The notes: generated from the letters alone by a model not told the origin. DNA of 64,000 bases from Leuconostoc rapi (GCF_016908715.1 NZ_JAFBEK010000001.1:248001-312000), one strand, 5' to 3'; positions 18,081 through 27,748 are shown, counted from the stretch's first letter. A program made the numbers and translations.

Positions 18081-18970
18081 AAACTGTTGATATGCGGCCG
18101 CTACTATCAGCTGAATGGGGAACAGATAGTCACGCGTTTGTGACAACGCAATTTGGTGCCAGTATTGCATTTAATACAAATGGTGTCAAAAAAATACAAT
18201 TTCAATTGACAGGTGTTGTTGATCAGCTATCGTTTGTTGTTCAAATCAATGATGAACCGTGGCGTAAGGTTCTGGTTAATGAGCAACAGATTACTTTTCA
18301 AATACCAGTTAACACAGCACGTGTTCGGGTTGTGTTACGTGATAGCCAAGCTAGTAGTTTGATATTCTGGCAGAACCCAGTGAAGTTGACAACTATGTGC
18401 ATTGATGACGGTAAGGTTACACCAGTTATACATCATGAACCCTTTGTCACATTTGTCGGTGATTCTATTACGGCAGGTGAAAGCATGGCTGAAGACGGGA
18501 ACCATCCTGAGTTGAGTTATCCGCAATTAGTGTCTGATTGGCTTGGTAAACCACTAAATCGGATAGCCTATGGTGGTACCGGCTTGACGGCAAATGCACC
18601 ATTTCAAGAGCCTACAGCTATTGAGGCCTTATGGCAAGTGGCTGAAAATGTTGAACGGCCACGTGTTGTGACAGACTTGGTGATTGTAAATTATGGGACG
18701 AATGATTTTAATTATGGTGCCACAGCTGAATCGTTTGCTTTTGGTTTGCGTATCTACCTATTAGAATTGATAAAACGGTTTCATTCTGCTAAAATAATCT
18801 TGATGTTACCATTTAATGGTGCATTTCAATCGGTTTACCAAAATGAAGTCAAGCGATTTAATAATTTCAACATTATGCTAACAAACGATTGGCAAATTTC
18901 TAAAGATAGAATACATCCATTAAGTAGCGAACACAAACAAATTGCAGAGCATATTTTGAGAGGACTTTAA
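18077..18970 (+). CDS. SGNH/GDSL-type hydrolase with N-terminal beta domain
   Basis: A 297-aa two-domain protein. Residues about 1-110 are beta-rich, like the jelly-roll of CE2-type carbohydrate esterases. Residues about 120-297 form an SGNH hydrolase with FVGDSITAGES (Ser nucleophile), a conserved Gly in AYGGTGL, Asn in VNYGTNDF and the DxxH dyad DRIHP near the C-terminus. The likely activity is deacetylation of a sugar or another ester. There is no signal peptide, so it acts in the cytoplasm. Its ATGA overlap with the prs-like gene and 2-nt gap to the reductase gene suggest one operon. Confidence 0.8.
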   Translation: MKTVDMRPLLSAEWGTDSHAFVTTQFGASIAFNTNGVKKIQFQLTGVVDQLSFVVQINDEPWRKVLVNEQQITFQIPVNTARVRVVLRDSQASSLIFWQNPVKLTTMCIDDGKVTPVIHHEPFVTFVGDSITAGESMAEDGNHPELSYPQLVSDWLGKPLNRIAYGGTGLTANAPFQEPTAIEALWQVAENVERPRVVTDLVIVNYGTNDFNYGATAESFAFGLRIYLLELIKRFHSAKIILMLPFNGAFQSVYQNEVKRFNNFNIMLTNDWQISKDRIHPLSSEHKQIAEHILRGL

Positions 18971-18972
18971 TT

Positions 18973-19968
18973 ATGGTTTATAAAGCAGATGAACAGCGTT
19001 ATGAAAAATTACCTTACCGTCGTGTAAGCGATTCGGGATTAATTTTACCAGCAGTATCTTTTGGCTTATGGCGTAACTTAGGCGATCAGATGCCTCTTGA
19101 AAATTCTAAAAAAGTGATTCTAAAAGCATTCGATAGTGGTATTTTTAGTTTTGATAATGCGTCTAATTACGGACCAAGTAATGGTACAGCAGAGGAAACG
19201 TTTGGTCAAGTATACCGCAGTGATTTAAAACCTTATCGTGATGAATTAATTATTACAACTAAAGCAGGATATCATATGTGGCCAGGACCATTGGGCGAGT
19301 TTTCAGGGAAGAAAACTTTAACAGCTGCATTAGATTTGAGTTTACAACGCATGGGACTTGACTATGTTGATATTTTCTATGCGCATCGCTGGGATCCTAA
19401 TACACGTCTAGAAGAAACAGCTCGTGCTTTGGATCTCATTGTTAGGCAAGGTAAAGCTTTGTATGTTGGGGTATCAAATTATACTGCTGCTCAGACAGCA
19501 GCCATTGCTGAGATCTTCAATGACTTAGGGACGCCCTTTGTTGGTAACCAAGTATCATATAACATGTTAAACAGATCAGCTGAGTCAGATGGTCTACTTG
19601 ATGTTCTGGATAAGCATCATGCTGGCTTGGTTGCTTATGGTCCTTTAGCGGAAGGCCTACTAACTGACCGCTATTTAGATAATATACCTGACGATTATCC
19701 GATTCATCGTACAAACGAATTTTTATTTAAAAATGGCAAAGATACATTACTTGCAAAATTGAACAATTTGAATCAAATTGCTAATGAACGTGGCCAAAAG
19801 TTATCGCAAATGGCACTGGCCTGGTTACTGAAAGATCAGCGCGTTGCTAGTGTTGTCATTGGCGCTAGTAAGATAGAGCACTTGATAGACAACCTATCAT
19901 TTTCAGAGCAGATGACTTTCACTGAAACTGAATTAGCACGCATTAATGCTATTTTAGATAAACAATAA
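18973..19968 (+). CDS. aldo/keto reductase, YghZ-like
   Basis: NADPH-dependent reductase of the AKR superfamily, closest in layout to the YghZ (L-glyceraldehyde 3-phosphate reductase) or voltage-channel beta-subunit-like group. The 331-aa protein contains FDNASNYGPSNGTAEETFG (catalytic Asp/Tyr), KAGYHMWPGPLGEFSGKK, DYVDIFYAHRWDP (catalytic His) and the C-terminal cofactor segment VIGASKIEHL. GAGAGG lies before ATG. Third in the prs-SGNH-AKR unit. Physiological substrate not deducible. Confidence 0.85.
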   Translation: MVYKADEQRYEKLPYRRVSDSGLILPAVSFGLWRNLGDQMPLENSKKVILKAFDSGIFSFDNASNYGPSNGTAEETFGQVYRSDLKPYRDELIITTKAGYHMWPGPLGEFSGKKTLTAALDLSLQRMGLDYVDIFYAHRWDPNTRLEETARALDLIVRQGKALYVGVSNYTAAQTAAIAEIFNDLGTPFVGNQVSYNMLNRSAESDGLLDVLDKHHAGLVAYGPLAEGLLTDRYLDNIPDDYPIHRTNEFLFKNGKDTLLAKLNNLNQIANERGQKLSQMALAWLLKDQRVASVVIGASKIEHLIDNLSFSEQMTFTETELARINAILDKQ

Positions 19969-20059
19969 GCAAAATTATTAATCTAACAATTTGTCATTAA
20001 GGAACAAGGTGTGTTTAAAATACAACTAAGCGCATCGCAGACAAGAATAGGAATATGAC

Positions 20060-21040
20060 ATGTTGCCATTTATATTTTCAGTAGCACTGTCTAGTCAAGG
20101 CAAGATACCGTCACAAAATGGTGAACAATTTCTATATTTAGCTACCTTATTTTGTGTCACGTTTATGATTTACAGCCTTGGTGAATTAATTATTAAATCA
20201 AGGCGGGGGAAAAAGTCCGTTGCATTTTATAATGCAACGATTGTTTCGTGTGTTGTAACAATACTGGCACTGGTTGGGGTTTATTTGTATCAGAATAATA
20301 TCGCTAACGTGAAGGATACCGTATTGAATCATACGCAAAAGTATCAACGAACAAAAGCGAACAAAAACAGTCGACAAGATAACACTTCACGCCGTACAAT
20401 TGCTAAAATGGTGATGCGTCATGCTGCTAAAGGCTTAGAAAAACAGGGATTTGTTTCGATTCCAAGCCAGAATATTTTATTACCAATTTATAACGATGCT
20501 TACTCTGATAAGGGATTAAATGCGGGTGCTGATTATGCTAACCGTTCTGAAGTCGACCCTGAAGGTCAACAAAAGCCGATTATGGGTCAAGGTAACTATG
20601 GCCTAGCGGGTCATAATTTTAACGATGGACATACAGGATTTAGTGCCTTACAAGAGTCAGCTAATCACGATAGCCCTTATTTGAGTCAGGGTCGTTTAAA
20701 GGGTTCTTCTTGGTTAAATGGACAAACAGTTTTATTAGCTAACCAACAGGGTATTTACCAGTATGTTATTTCTGGTCAAACAACCGTGCCATTAACGCAA
20801 ATTTCAATATTAAATCCACAAAAAAATGCGCAACTTACAATTATTAGTTGCCTATTTCCATCAACAGAGTATCGAATTATTACACATGCTAAATTACACA
20901 AAATTTATACCTGGTCGCAAGCTCCGGCTAAGTATGTGAGTGAATTTAACTTGAAAATACGCGATACTAATGCACGAGCTAATTGGTGGAACCCTGGTGT
21001 TGAAGAGGGTGCTAACGGTGACAAAGGCGGAACAAAGTAG
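20060..21040 (+). CDS. sortase family transpeptidase with two N-terminal membrane helices
   Basis: A 326-aa protein with membrane segments at about 24-45 and 60-80 and an extracellular catalytic domain from about 125. Sortase residues are visible: His in YGLAGHNF (about 194), the catalytic Cys in LTIISCLFPS (about 275) and Arg in STEYRIITH. Sortases cleave LPxTG-like signals and attach proteins to peptidoglycan. The usual TLxTC is LTIISC here, and the two-helix anchor is unusual for class A. No LPxTG substrate gene is in the window. SD AGGA precedes ATG. Confidence 0.8.
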   Translation: MLPFIFSVALSSQGKIPSQNGEQFLYLATLFCVTFMIYSLGELIIKSRRGKKSVAFYNATIVSCVVTILALVGVYLYQNNIANVKDTVLNHTQKYQRTKANKNSRQDNTSRRTIAKMVMRHAAKGLEKQGFVSIPSQNILLPIYNDAYSDKGLNAGADYANRSEVDPEGQQKPIMGQGNYGLAGHNFNDGHTGFSALQESANHDSPYLSQGRLKGSSWLNGQTVLLANQQGIYQYVISGQTTVPLTQISILNPQKNAQLTIISCLFPSTEYRIITHAKLHKIYTWSQAPAKYVSEFNLKIRDTNARANWWNPGVEEGANGDKGGTK

Positions 21041-21101
21041 ACAGCTAAAAACCCATTAATGACAAAGTCAATTGCCATTAATGGGTTTTTAGCTGTCTTT
21101 T
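21039..21101. terminator. bidirectional terminator between the sortase and mevalonate kinase genes
   Basis: A 23-bp perfect inverted repeat, 21039-21061 with 21076-21098 and a 14-nt loop, sits between two convergent genes and overlaps the sortase stop codon. A T-run follows on the plus strand. Confidence 0.9.
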
Positions 21102-22032
21102 ATAACGGTTGAATCCAAGTGTTTTGGGCACCCGCCTTGGTCAAAGCGTTAGCAATCGTAATCGCGTCATCATTGTTTTTGGCTAAAGCAAACATTGCCC
21201 CACCAATACCAGCACCTGTTAATTTAGCACCAAGTGCGCCCGCATGAATAGCTGCATTTACGAGATTATCTAGCTTGGGATGCGAGACACCTAATGATTG
21301 TAATTCATGATGTGCAGCGGTGAATAATAAGCCTGCATGCATTGGATTGTTTTGAGTTAAATCAAGGCGAACTTTATTGGTAATTTGTCCAAGATGCACT
21401 ATTTTTTGCCATGTCAGTTCGTAGTCTGTGTCTAACTGACTTTTGACAATATTAACTGCATGCATAGTTTGCCCATGAATACCAGTATCAGCAACCACCA
21501 AAGTGCCGGTTAGGGACATGGTGAACGGGGCTAATTGCTTATGTTTGATAAACCAAATAGGATCGTTTGAACCAACAGTTGCTGCATCAAGACCAGAGGC
21601 TGATCCATGGGAAATACTTTCCTCGATGTCAGTGAAGTATTTTAATTCAGTAGCCTCTAGAGGCGCTTTAATGTAATCGAAAAAAGCTTTCGTAATCGAT
21701 GTTGCAAAAGCAGCTGATGCACCAAATCCACGCTCTTGTGGAATATTTGTATCAATTGTTATTGTAAACGGTGTATCTTGCAATTTGAATTTTGTGAGCA
21801 AACGTAAAATCAATTGGCGTAGACCTTCGACATTAGCACCGAGTTCATCTAAAGCGCCGTGAAAGGTGCTGCTTTCAATTGTCTGTGATCTAAAAGCAGG
21901 CCGAATGGTTGTCGTGACAGTTAGGTTAGTAAGCGGAATAGCAATAGCCGGTTGGCCATAGACAACAGCATGCTCACCAATTAAAATTACTTTAGCATGG
22001 GCAATACCAACGCCAATCATTTGACTAATCAT
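21100..22032 (-). CDS. mvk: mevalonate kinase
   Basis: GHMP kinase that phosphorylates mevalonate in the mevalonate route to isopentenyl diphosphate, which feeds UppS. The 310-aa protein has HAKVILIGEHAVVYGQPAIA (residues 12-31), the ATP-binding glycine loop PQERGFGASAAFATSITKAF (about 105) and the C-terminal GHMP motif KLTGAGIGGAMFALA. GGAG lies 8 nt before ATG on the minus strand. Diphosphomevalonate decarboxylase and phosphomevalonate kinase, often next to mvk in lactic acid bacteria, are not here. Confidence 0.93.
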   Translation of the reverse strand: MISQMIGVGIAHAKVILIGEHAVVYGQPAIAIPLTNLTVTTTIRPAFRSQTIESSTFHGALDELGANVEGLRQLILRLLTKFKLQDTPFTITIDTNIPQERGFGASAAFATSITKAFFDYIKAPLEATELKYFTDIEESISHGSASGLDAATVGSNDPIWFIKHKQLAPFTMSLTGTLVVADTGIHGQTMHAVNIVKSQLDTDYELTWQKIVHLGQITNKVRLDLTQNNPMHAGLLFTAAHHELQSLGVSHPKLDNLVNAAIHAGALGAKLTGAGIGGAMFALAKNNDDAITIANALTKAGAQNTWIQPL

Positions 22033-22096
22033 ATTTTTTCTCCGAATATCCTATACTATTGTACCGCATAGTAGCAAATAGTGTAAAATAATAAGG

Positions 22097-22157
22097 GAAT
22101 GACGTTGTTAAGTTTGTTGTGAGCTTATATGTTAAAGCAAAGTTAACAACGTCATTC
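22097..22157. repeat. 15-bp perfect inverted repeat between mvk and dinG
   Basis: Arms 22097-22111 and 22143-22157 match perfectly, and the inner TTTG/CAAA pairing extends the stem after one mismatch. It lies 28 nt before the dinG start and upstream of its SD. No T-run follows, so a terminator is unlikely; an operator or mRNA structure is possible. Confidence 0.75.
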
Positions 22158-22185
22158 GCCAATAAATTATAGAAAGGTGTTTTTT

Positions 22186-24591
22186 ATGAACGCCAACGAA
22201 ACCTTTGTAGTTGTTGATTTGGAAACGACGGGGCAGAGTGTCGCTAAAGGCGGTCGCATCATTCAGATCGGCATGACCTTTATCAAGCAACGTAAAATTG
22301 TTGATCATTTTGAATCTTTTGTGAATCCTGGACAATTAATCGCCCGTAATATCCAACAATTAACTCATATTTCTCAAAAAGAGGTCAAAAACGCACCCTA
22401 TTTTGAAGAAATCGCACCACTTTTACAAAACTTATTAAAAGATGCTGTTATTATTGCACATAATGTTAATTTTGATTATCCTTATTTGAATGATGAATTT
22501 ATGCGAACGGGTTTCCCGGAACTGACCTCATCTGCTATTGATACGGTACAACTGGCTCAAATATTATTACCAACGGCACCAGGATATCGTTTATTAGATT
22601 TGACGACCTATCTGGATATTACCTTAAACAATGCCCATCGTGCCAATGCTGACGCCCATGCTACGGCGTTACTGTTCCTAAAATTGTGGCAAAAGGCAGC
22701 ACAGCTACCACGTGTGGTCTTACAGCAATTACAGTATGGTGCGTGGCCATTACTTAGACAGACACAAGATTTTCTAAAGTTGGTCAAAACTAAAAATCAA
22801 GGCCATAATTTAGATATTGTGGATAAGGTTGCCCTGACTAAACCGTCAGTCCAGTCCAGTCCTAAAAACCAAAAAATACCTAACTATCCTGCAACACCTG
22901 AGGATAAAAGGAAATTATTTGGCCGTTGGCTGACTGCAAATGATGCGCAAAATAATTTAATGAATCGTGTTAATGTGTTTATTGCCAAACGTAGTGATGG
23001 TGTTTTAACTGTTTTAACAGCACCAAGAATTGGTAAGACACTGGGTTACTTAGTCCCGTTACTGTTAGATATAAAGTCGCAACCAACACTTTTATTAACA
23101 AATGATGAAAGTCTGCAAAAACAGCAATTCACCTTGTCACACAAGCTGGCCAAATTATTGGATATTAAATTAAATACAGCAATTTTATATGATGCGGCTG
23201 AATATATTGATGTGGATCGCTTTATGGCTAAATTGAACGATACCACAGATACAACACAAAAACAGTTTTTCAAAGCACGTGTATTAGTCTGGTTGACACA
23301 AACGGAAACAGGGTTGCTTCATGAAATACAGGTTGGCGTGAACCATACCGATAGTATATCTGACATTCAAGGTGATGCCAATAGCATGTTTTTTAAACGC
23401 GCGAAGGCTAACGCTGATCATGCAGATGTGTTGATTATGAATTTTAATTCGTATTTTAATCAATATAGTGAACTATTGACAACCAGAAACTTAACGCAGT
23501 GGCCAGTTGTTGTGATGGAAACACCAAGCCAATTTGTGTCAGATTTACAAAATTATTTTCATGTTGAATTAAATTTAACGCAATTTCAAAATACAGTAAA
23601 GACTCTGATGCACCAAGAAATTCCTGGGTTAACCCACAAACAACGCTTGTTTATTAGACAAAGTACTGCAGAGACACTAAAATTAATCAAGCAAGTTTAT
23701 CGGTTAGCCAATGCAAATATATCAACATTAAAAAAAGTTGAGCGACTGTTAACTTTGCTTCACCAGCTAGCTGAAGTTGTCAGATTAAGTGGCACACTTA
23801 TTCCTAGTGAATGGCGCCAAGTGACGGAACAATTAATTAAGATTAGACGTTTGCTGCAACAAACTGAAGTAGTGAGCCACTATGAATTGCAGAATATTAA
23901 TGAACAGCCTCAAATGACAGTTACTTTTGATATTCTTGCACAGCAAACTTATCAAAAACATTTTATTGCGCATATTCATAAATTACTCGTTGTCAGTGAA
24001 TATCTTGATAATCATGTGAGTGATTTTTTGGGTGATACGCCTAAAGGAATCACCGTTGAGCGGGAATTTATTCGTAACCAAAGCAGTCCCGTTCGAGTTG
24101 TACAGTTGCAGAAAAGTTCACCTTTGATACATTTACAAGCACTGACGCAAAAGCATGTTGGTGAAATTTTAATTATTTTGCCAGACCTTGATCGTGTGAA
24201 CCACTGGTATCAAAAAACTAAGCATACGATGGTTACTTCGTACAGTCTTGTTGCTGAAGGAATAACAGGTTCTCTAGAAAAAATTCAACGACAAAGTCAT
24301 GTTGGTCAAGAAAATATCATTATGGTGACACCTAAGATATTGCGTACGATGTGGTTGCGCGATCAAGAATTACCAACCATTGTTATCGTGCCAGAACGTA
24401 TTGTTTGGCAACCTGTTTCGCGCTTAGCTTTAGTATTAACGCAGATGCAGCGTCATAATTCAACACTACTGATTACACAGTTAAATGCAATGCAACGTAA
24501 TCATTTTAAATCTCAAATTCAATTATTACCTCATTTTGATGTCAAAAAAAATTTGGTGACACAGTATAGCCAAATTTTAAAAGATATTTGA
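22186..24591 (+). CDS. dinG: DinG-like DEDDh exonuclease with degenerate helicase domain
   Basis: An 801-aa protein. Residues 1-170 are a DnaQ-like 3'-5' exonuclease with all DEDDh residues visible: VVDLETTG, IIAHNVNFDYP, and HRANADAHATALL. The remainder aligns in position with the XPD/DinG helicase of Bacillus DinG. Walker A is reduced to TAPRIGKT, the Walker B DEAH position reads METP, and no motif VI (QxxGRxIR) is found. The loss of helicase function while nuclease remains has precedent in Staphylococcus aureus DinG. Start at ATG 22186 after AAAGGTG; the GTG nine bases earlier is part of the SD. First gene of the ypmB-aspB-asnS-dnaD string. Confidence 0.85.
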   Translation: MNANETFVVVDLETTGQSVAKGGRIIQIGMTFIKQRKIVDHFESFVNPGQLIARNIQQLTHISQKEVKNAPYFEEIAPLLQNLLKDAVIIAHNVNFDYPYLNDEFMRTGFPELTSSAIDTVQLAQILLPTAPGYRLLDLTTYLDITLNNAHRANADAHATALLFLKLWQKAAQLPRVVLQQLQYGAWPLLRQTQDFLKLVKTKNQGHNLDIVDKVALTKPSVQSSPKNQKIPNYPATPEDKRKLFGRWLTANDAQNNLMNRVNVFIAKRSDGVLTVLTAPRIGKTLGYLVPLLLDIKSQPTLLLTNDESLQKQQFTLSHKLAKLLDIKLNTAILYDAAEYIDVDRFMAKLNDTTDTTQKQFFKARVLVWLTQTETGLLHEIQVGVNHTDSISDIQGDANSMFFKRAKANADHADVLIMNFNSYFNQYSELLTTRNLTQWPVVVMETPSQFVSDLQNYFHVELNLTQFQNTVKTLMHQEIPGLTHKQRLFIRQSTAETLKLIKQVYRLANANISTLKKVERLLTLLHQLAEVVRLSGTLIPSEWRQVTEQLIKIRRLLQQTEVVSHYELQNINEQPQMTVTFDILAQQTYQKHFIAHIHKLLVVSEYLDNHVSDFLGDTPKGITVEREFIRNQSSPVRVVQLQKSSPLIHLQALTQKHVGEILIILPDLDRVNHWYQKTKHTMVTSYSLVAEGITGSLEKIQRQSHVGQENIIMVTPKILRTMWLRDQELPTIVIVPERIVWQPVSRLALVLTQMQRHNSTLLITQLNAMQRNHFKSQIQLLPHFDVKKNLVTQYSQILKDI

Positions 24592-24597
24592 TATACT
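24589..24597 (+). promoter_or_regulatory. extended -10 promoter before ypmB
   Basis: TGATATACT overlaps the dinG stop codon, 29 nt before the ypmB start. Confidence 0.5.
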
Positions 24598-24626
24598 AGT
24601 AATAGACGTTTGCTGGGGGAAAAAGT

Positions 24627-25160
24627 ATGATGCAATTTAAAGATGATATTCGAATCCGACAGCGCCGCAAACAAAATCGTGTCCATTGGTCAAGAGTTTG
24701 GTTCATTGCTGCCGGTATCGGTATTGTGCTGGCTGCTTTAACGATTTGCTATTTTTATGTGTCTTTGACACCGATGAGGCGTGATGAATCGCGTCTGCAG
24801 CGTTTTGTCAAAACTAAGACAGACATCGCCACGGTTCAGCAAATTAGTGTTGATCACAGGCAAAAAACAACTTATGCGATTACTGGCACAACAGCTTCAG
24901 GGCAGCAAAAGGTAGCTATTGTTCGTGGCAAGTCAGATCAAGTTAAAACTTATGATCGGCGTAAGGGTTTGTCAGATAAGAAGTTACGTCAATTAATTTT
25001 AACAACTTATAAACCTAAAAAGATCTACTCAGCAAATATTAGTGAATACAAGCATGCTTTGGTTTGGGAAGTGAGTTACAAAGGACAAGATAATACATTA
25101 AACTATGTCACACTTGATTTTAAAACAGGTAATCCTTATCGCGTGATTAAGGGACTTTAA
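24627..25160 (+). CDS. ypmB: YpmB-like membrane-anchored protein (DUF5590)
   Basis: A 177-aa protein with a basic N-terminus, one membrane helix (about 28-48) and an extracytoplasmic domain. The C-terminal part, EVSYKGQDNTLNYVTLDFKTGNPYRVIKGL, resembles the PepSY-like repeat of DUF5590. Function is unknown; identification rests on this layout and on its position between dinG and aspB, exactly as in Bacillus subtilis. GGGGGA precedes ATG 24627; a second ATG follows directly. Confidence 0.75.
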   Translation: MMQFKDDIRIRQRRKQNRVHWSRVWFIAAGIGIVLAALTICYFYVSLTPMRRDESRLQRFVKTKTDIATVQQISVDHRQKTTYAITGTTASGQQKVAIVRGKSDQVKTYDRRKGLSDKKLRQLILTTYKPKKIYSANISEYKHALVWEVSYKGQDNTLNYVTLDFKTGNPYRVIKGL

Positions 25161-25180
25161 GTTAGTGTTGAGGAGAAAAA

Positions 25181-26362
25181 ATGATTTCAGAACGCGCCAA
25201 AACAGTTGAAGCTGCAGCAACATTAGCTATGAGCAAACTAGCTAAGGACATGCAAGCAAATGGCATTGATGTGATTAATCTTGGTGTTGGAGAGTCAAAC
25301 TTTCAAACACCAAAACGCATTGCACAAGCAGCTATTGCAGCTATTCAAGCTGAGCAGACAAGCTTCTATACACCAACGAGCGGTATCAAAGCACTCAAGC
25401 AAGCAATTATTGACCAAGTAAAGCAACGATTTGATGCGGATATTGCTATAAGCAATGTGACAGTCACAACGGGTGCCAAGTTGTCATTATATGCTTTGAT
25501 GCAAGTGCTCGTAAACCCAGAGGATACAGTTGTGGCTGCAGCACCGCTCTGGGTAAGTTATGTTGAACAAATTAAGTTAGCTGGTGGGATTTTACATACT
25601 GTTAAGCCAACTAATGATGAATTGAAATTAACAGTCGCAGATTTGAATGCCTTGCCACAAAAAGTGAAGCTTGTTATTCTTAATTCACCGACAAACCCAA
25701 CCGGACAAGTTTATACGCGCGATGAGGTTACGGCAATATTAGATTGGGCAAATCAGCATGGCGCTTATATCATTTTAGACGAAATATATGGTCAACTAGT
25801 TTATAATGGGGCTGTATTTACATCGGGGCTACAAATACAAGCACTTGAAAATAGTCGTATGATTATTGTTGATGGTGTGTCAAAAGCTTATGCTATGACT
25901 GGTTGGCGTATAGGTTGGACATTGGCTTCTTCTGATATTATTTCAGCAATGAACAAGCTATTAGACCATATGACATCAAATCCGACAGCTGTAGCGCAGT
26001 ACGCTGCGCTTGCCGCATTGACCGGCGACCAAGATTCTGTCGAAGAGATGCGTTTAGCATTCGAAGATAGATTAAATGCAACTTATGATCTGTTAAATAC
26101 GGTCCCTGGTTTGCAAGTGGCAATTAAACCGCAAGGTGCTTTTTATTTATTTCCAAAGGTGACACCTGAAGTATTAGTTGCTGCTGGTGTTAAAAATACT
26201 AGTGAGTTATCTATGAAAATATTAGAGGAAGCCCACGTGGCAATGCCTTCAGGTGAAGGCTTTGGTATGCCTGGTTATCTACGTATGGGATATGCAAAAG
26301 ACCAAACAGTATTGAATGAGGCTGTTAGACGGTTGACCGTCTTTTTTGAACAATATACTTAA
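25181..26362 (+). CDS. aspB: pyridoxal-phosphate aspartate aminotransferase
   Basis: Class I/II aminotransferase of 393 aa, expected to interconvert aspartate and oxaloacetate with 2-oxoglutarate/glutamate. Visible features: GVGESNFQTP near the N-terminus, NSPTNPTGQVY, DEIYGQLVY (Asp and Tyr binding PLP) and VDGVSKAYAMTGWRIGW with the Schiff-base lysine in SKAYAM (about 234). GAGGAG lies before ATG. It precedes asnS, consistent with supplying aspartate for asparaginylation, as in the Bacillus operon. Confidence 0.9.
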   Translation: MISERAKTVEAAATLAMSKLAKDMQANGIDVINLGVGESNFQTPKRIAQAAIAAIQAEQTSFYTPTSGIKALKQAIIDQVKQRFDADIAISNVTVTTGAKLSLYALMQVLVNPEDTVVAAAPLWVSYVEQIKLAGGILHTVKPTNDELKLTVADLNALPQKVKLVILNSPTNPTGQVYTRDEVTAILDWANQHGAYIILDEIYGQLVYNGAVFTSGLQIQALENSRMIIVDGVSKAYAMTGWRIGWTLASSDIISAMNKLLDHMTSNPTAVAQYAALAALTGDQDSVEEMRLAFEDRLNATYDLLNTVPGLQVAIKPQGAFYLFPKVTPEVLVAAGVKNTSELSMKILEEAHVAMPSGEGFGMPGYLRMGYAKDQTVLNEAVRRLTVFFEQYT

Positions 26363-26373
26363 TTTTAAAAATA

Positions 26374-26443
26374 GGAGAGGTATGTAGTACACCTAAAGAT
26401 ATTTTAATACTTAGTGTGTCTACATGTAACAAACATATTCATG
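26374..26443 (+). promoter_or_regulatory. hairpin-bridged and possibly switching ribosome binding site of asnS
   Basis: GGAGAGG (26374-26380) lies 60 nt before ATG 26441. Stem A pairs 26382-26387 with 26420-26425, extended by ACAC/GTGT and TAA/TTA inside. Folded, it leaves about 16 nt between SD and AUG. A competing stem B pairs 26420-26426 with 26440-26447 (7 pairs, one bulge) and would enclose the AUG. A and B share 26420-26425 and exclude each other. The ligand or trigger, if any, is unknown. Confidence 0.55.
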
Positions 26444-27748
26444 GTAGAAGAAATTCCCACAATTCAAATTATTGATGTCAAAAACTATGTCGGCCAAACA
26501 GTGAAGATTGGTGCTTGGCTCCGACAAAAACGTGGCTCAGGTAAATTAGCCTTTTTACAGTTACGTGATGGTTCCGCTTTTTTTCAAGCAGTAGTTGCAA
26601 AAACTGATGTTTCAGAGGCACTTTTTGATCTTGCTAAAGGTTTGAAGCAGGAAACGAGTCTATATGTTACTGGTGAAATTCATGAAGATACACGGTCATC
26701 TTTTGGTTACGAAATGGCTGTTTCAGATATTGAAATCATTGGCGAAAGCCATGATTATCCAATTACACCAAAAGAACACGGCACAGAGTTTTTATTCGAC
26801 GAACGCCATCTCTATTTACGTCATTTAAAGCCGTTTGCGACATTAAAGATTCGCAATACATTGATTGCAGCCACTTATGAATTTTTTAATCGTGAAGGAT
26901 TCACAAAACTTGATTCGCCATTACTCACGGGTTCAGCACCCGAGGGGACAACCGATTTATTTGAAACTGATTATTTTGGGGAACCGGCCTTTTTATCACA
27001 AACGGGTCAACTTTACGCTGAAGCTGGGGCTATGGCATTTGGGAAAGTCTTTACATTTGGGCCCACATTTCGTGCAGAAAAATCAAAAACGCGTCGCCAT
27101 CTAACTGAGTTTTGGATGATCGAACCTGAAATGGCATTCATGCATCAAGAGGAAAGTTTAGAAGTTCAAGAACGTTATATTTCCTTTTTGATTTCAAAAG
27201 TTTTGGAAAATAATGATCAAGAATTCGATATCCTGGAGCGCGACAAAGACTTGTTACGTTCATATACAGAATTACCGTACCCACGTGTCAGTTATGATGA
27301 TGCCATTAAATTGTTGCAAGATAATGGATTCGATGTTGAATGGGGTGTTGATTTTGGATCACCAGAAGAAACATTTCTGGCTAATCATTTTGCAAAACCT
27401 GTATTCATTGTTAATTTTCCAAAGGCAATTAAAGCCTTTTATATGAAACGGCATCCGACGCGTCAAGATGTTGTCATCTCAGCCGATTTGTTGGCGCCAG
27501 AGGGATATGGCGAAATTATTGGCGGATCGGAACGTGACACAGATTATGACTACCTAAAACAACGTATTGAAGCAGAAGGCTTGAGCTTGGAAGAATATAA
27601 TTGGTATTTGGACTTACGCCGATTCGGTTCTGTACCACACTCTGGGTTTGGGCTTGGTTTGGAACGTATGGTCACATTTGTTACAGGTGAAGAACACATT
27701 CGTGAAGCTATCCCATTTCCGCGTATGACCAATCGTTTGCGACCATAA
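26441..27748 (+). CDS. asnS: asparaginyl-tRNA synthetase
   Basis: Class IIb synthetase charging tRNA-Asn. The 435-aa protein has the N-terminal OB anticodon domain ([19 protein letters not shown], about 15-33). Motif 2 is [21 protein letters not shown] and motif 3 is [17 protein letters not shown], with length typical of AsnRS. AsnRS rather than AspRS is supported by the short length and lack of the GAD insertion; AspS is encoded at 43458. I start at ATG 26441 (MVEEIPT); the in-frame GTG at 26414 lies inside the leader stem. A terminator follows at 27813. Confidence 0.92.
   Translation: MVEEIPTIQIIDVKNYVGQTVKIGAWLRQKRGSGKLAFLQLRDGSAFFQAVVAKTDVSEALFDLAKGLKQETSLYVTGEIHEDTRSSFGYEMAVSDIEIIGESHDYPITPKEHGTEFLFDERHLYLRHLKPFATLKIRNTLIAATYEFFNREGFTKLDSPLLTGSAPEGTTDLFETDYFGEPAFLSQTGQLYAEAGAMAFGKVFTFGPTFRAEKSKTRRHLTEFWMIEPEMAFMHQEESLEVQERYISFLISKVLENNDQEFDILERDKDLLRSYTELPYPRVSYDDAIKLLQDNGFDVEWGVDFGSPEETFLANHFAKPVFIVNFPKAIKAFYMKRHPTRQDVVISADLLAPEGYGEIIGGSERDTDYDYLKQRIEAEGLSLEEYNWYLDLRRFGSVPHSGFGLGLERMVTFVTGEEHIREAIPFPRMTNRLRP

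Noticed and set aside
26414-26440. GTG at 26414 as the asnS start
   Set aside because: It lies in the leader stem, has no SD at suitable distance, and adds residues not typical of AsnRS.
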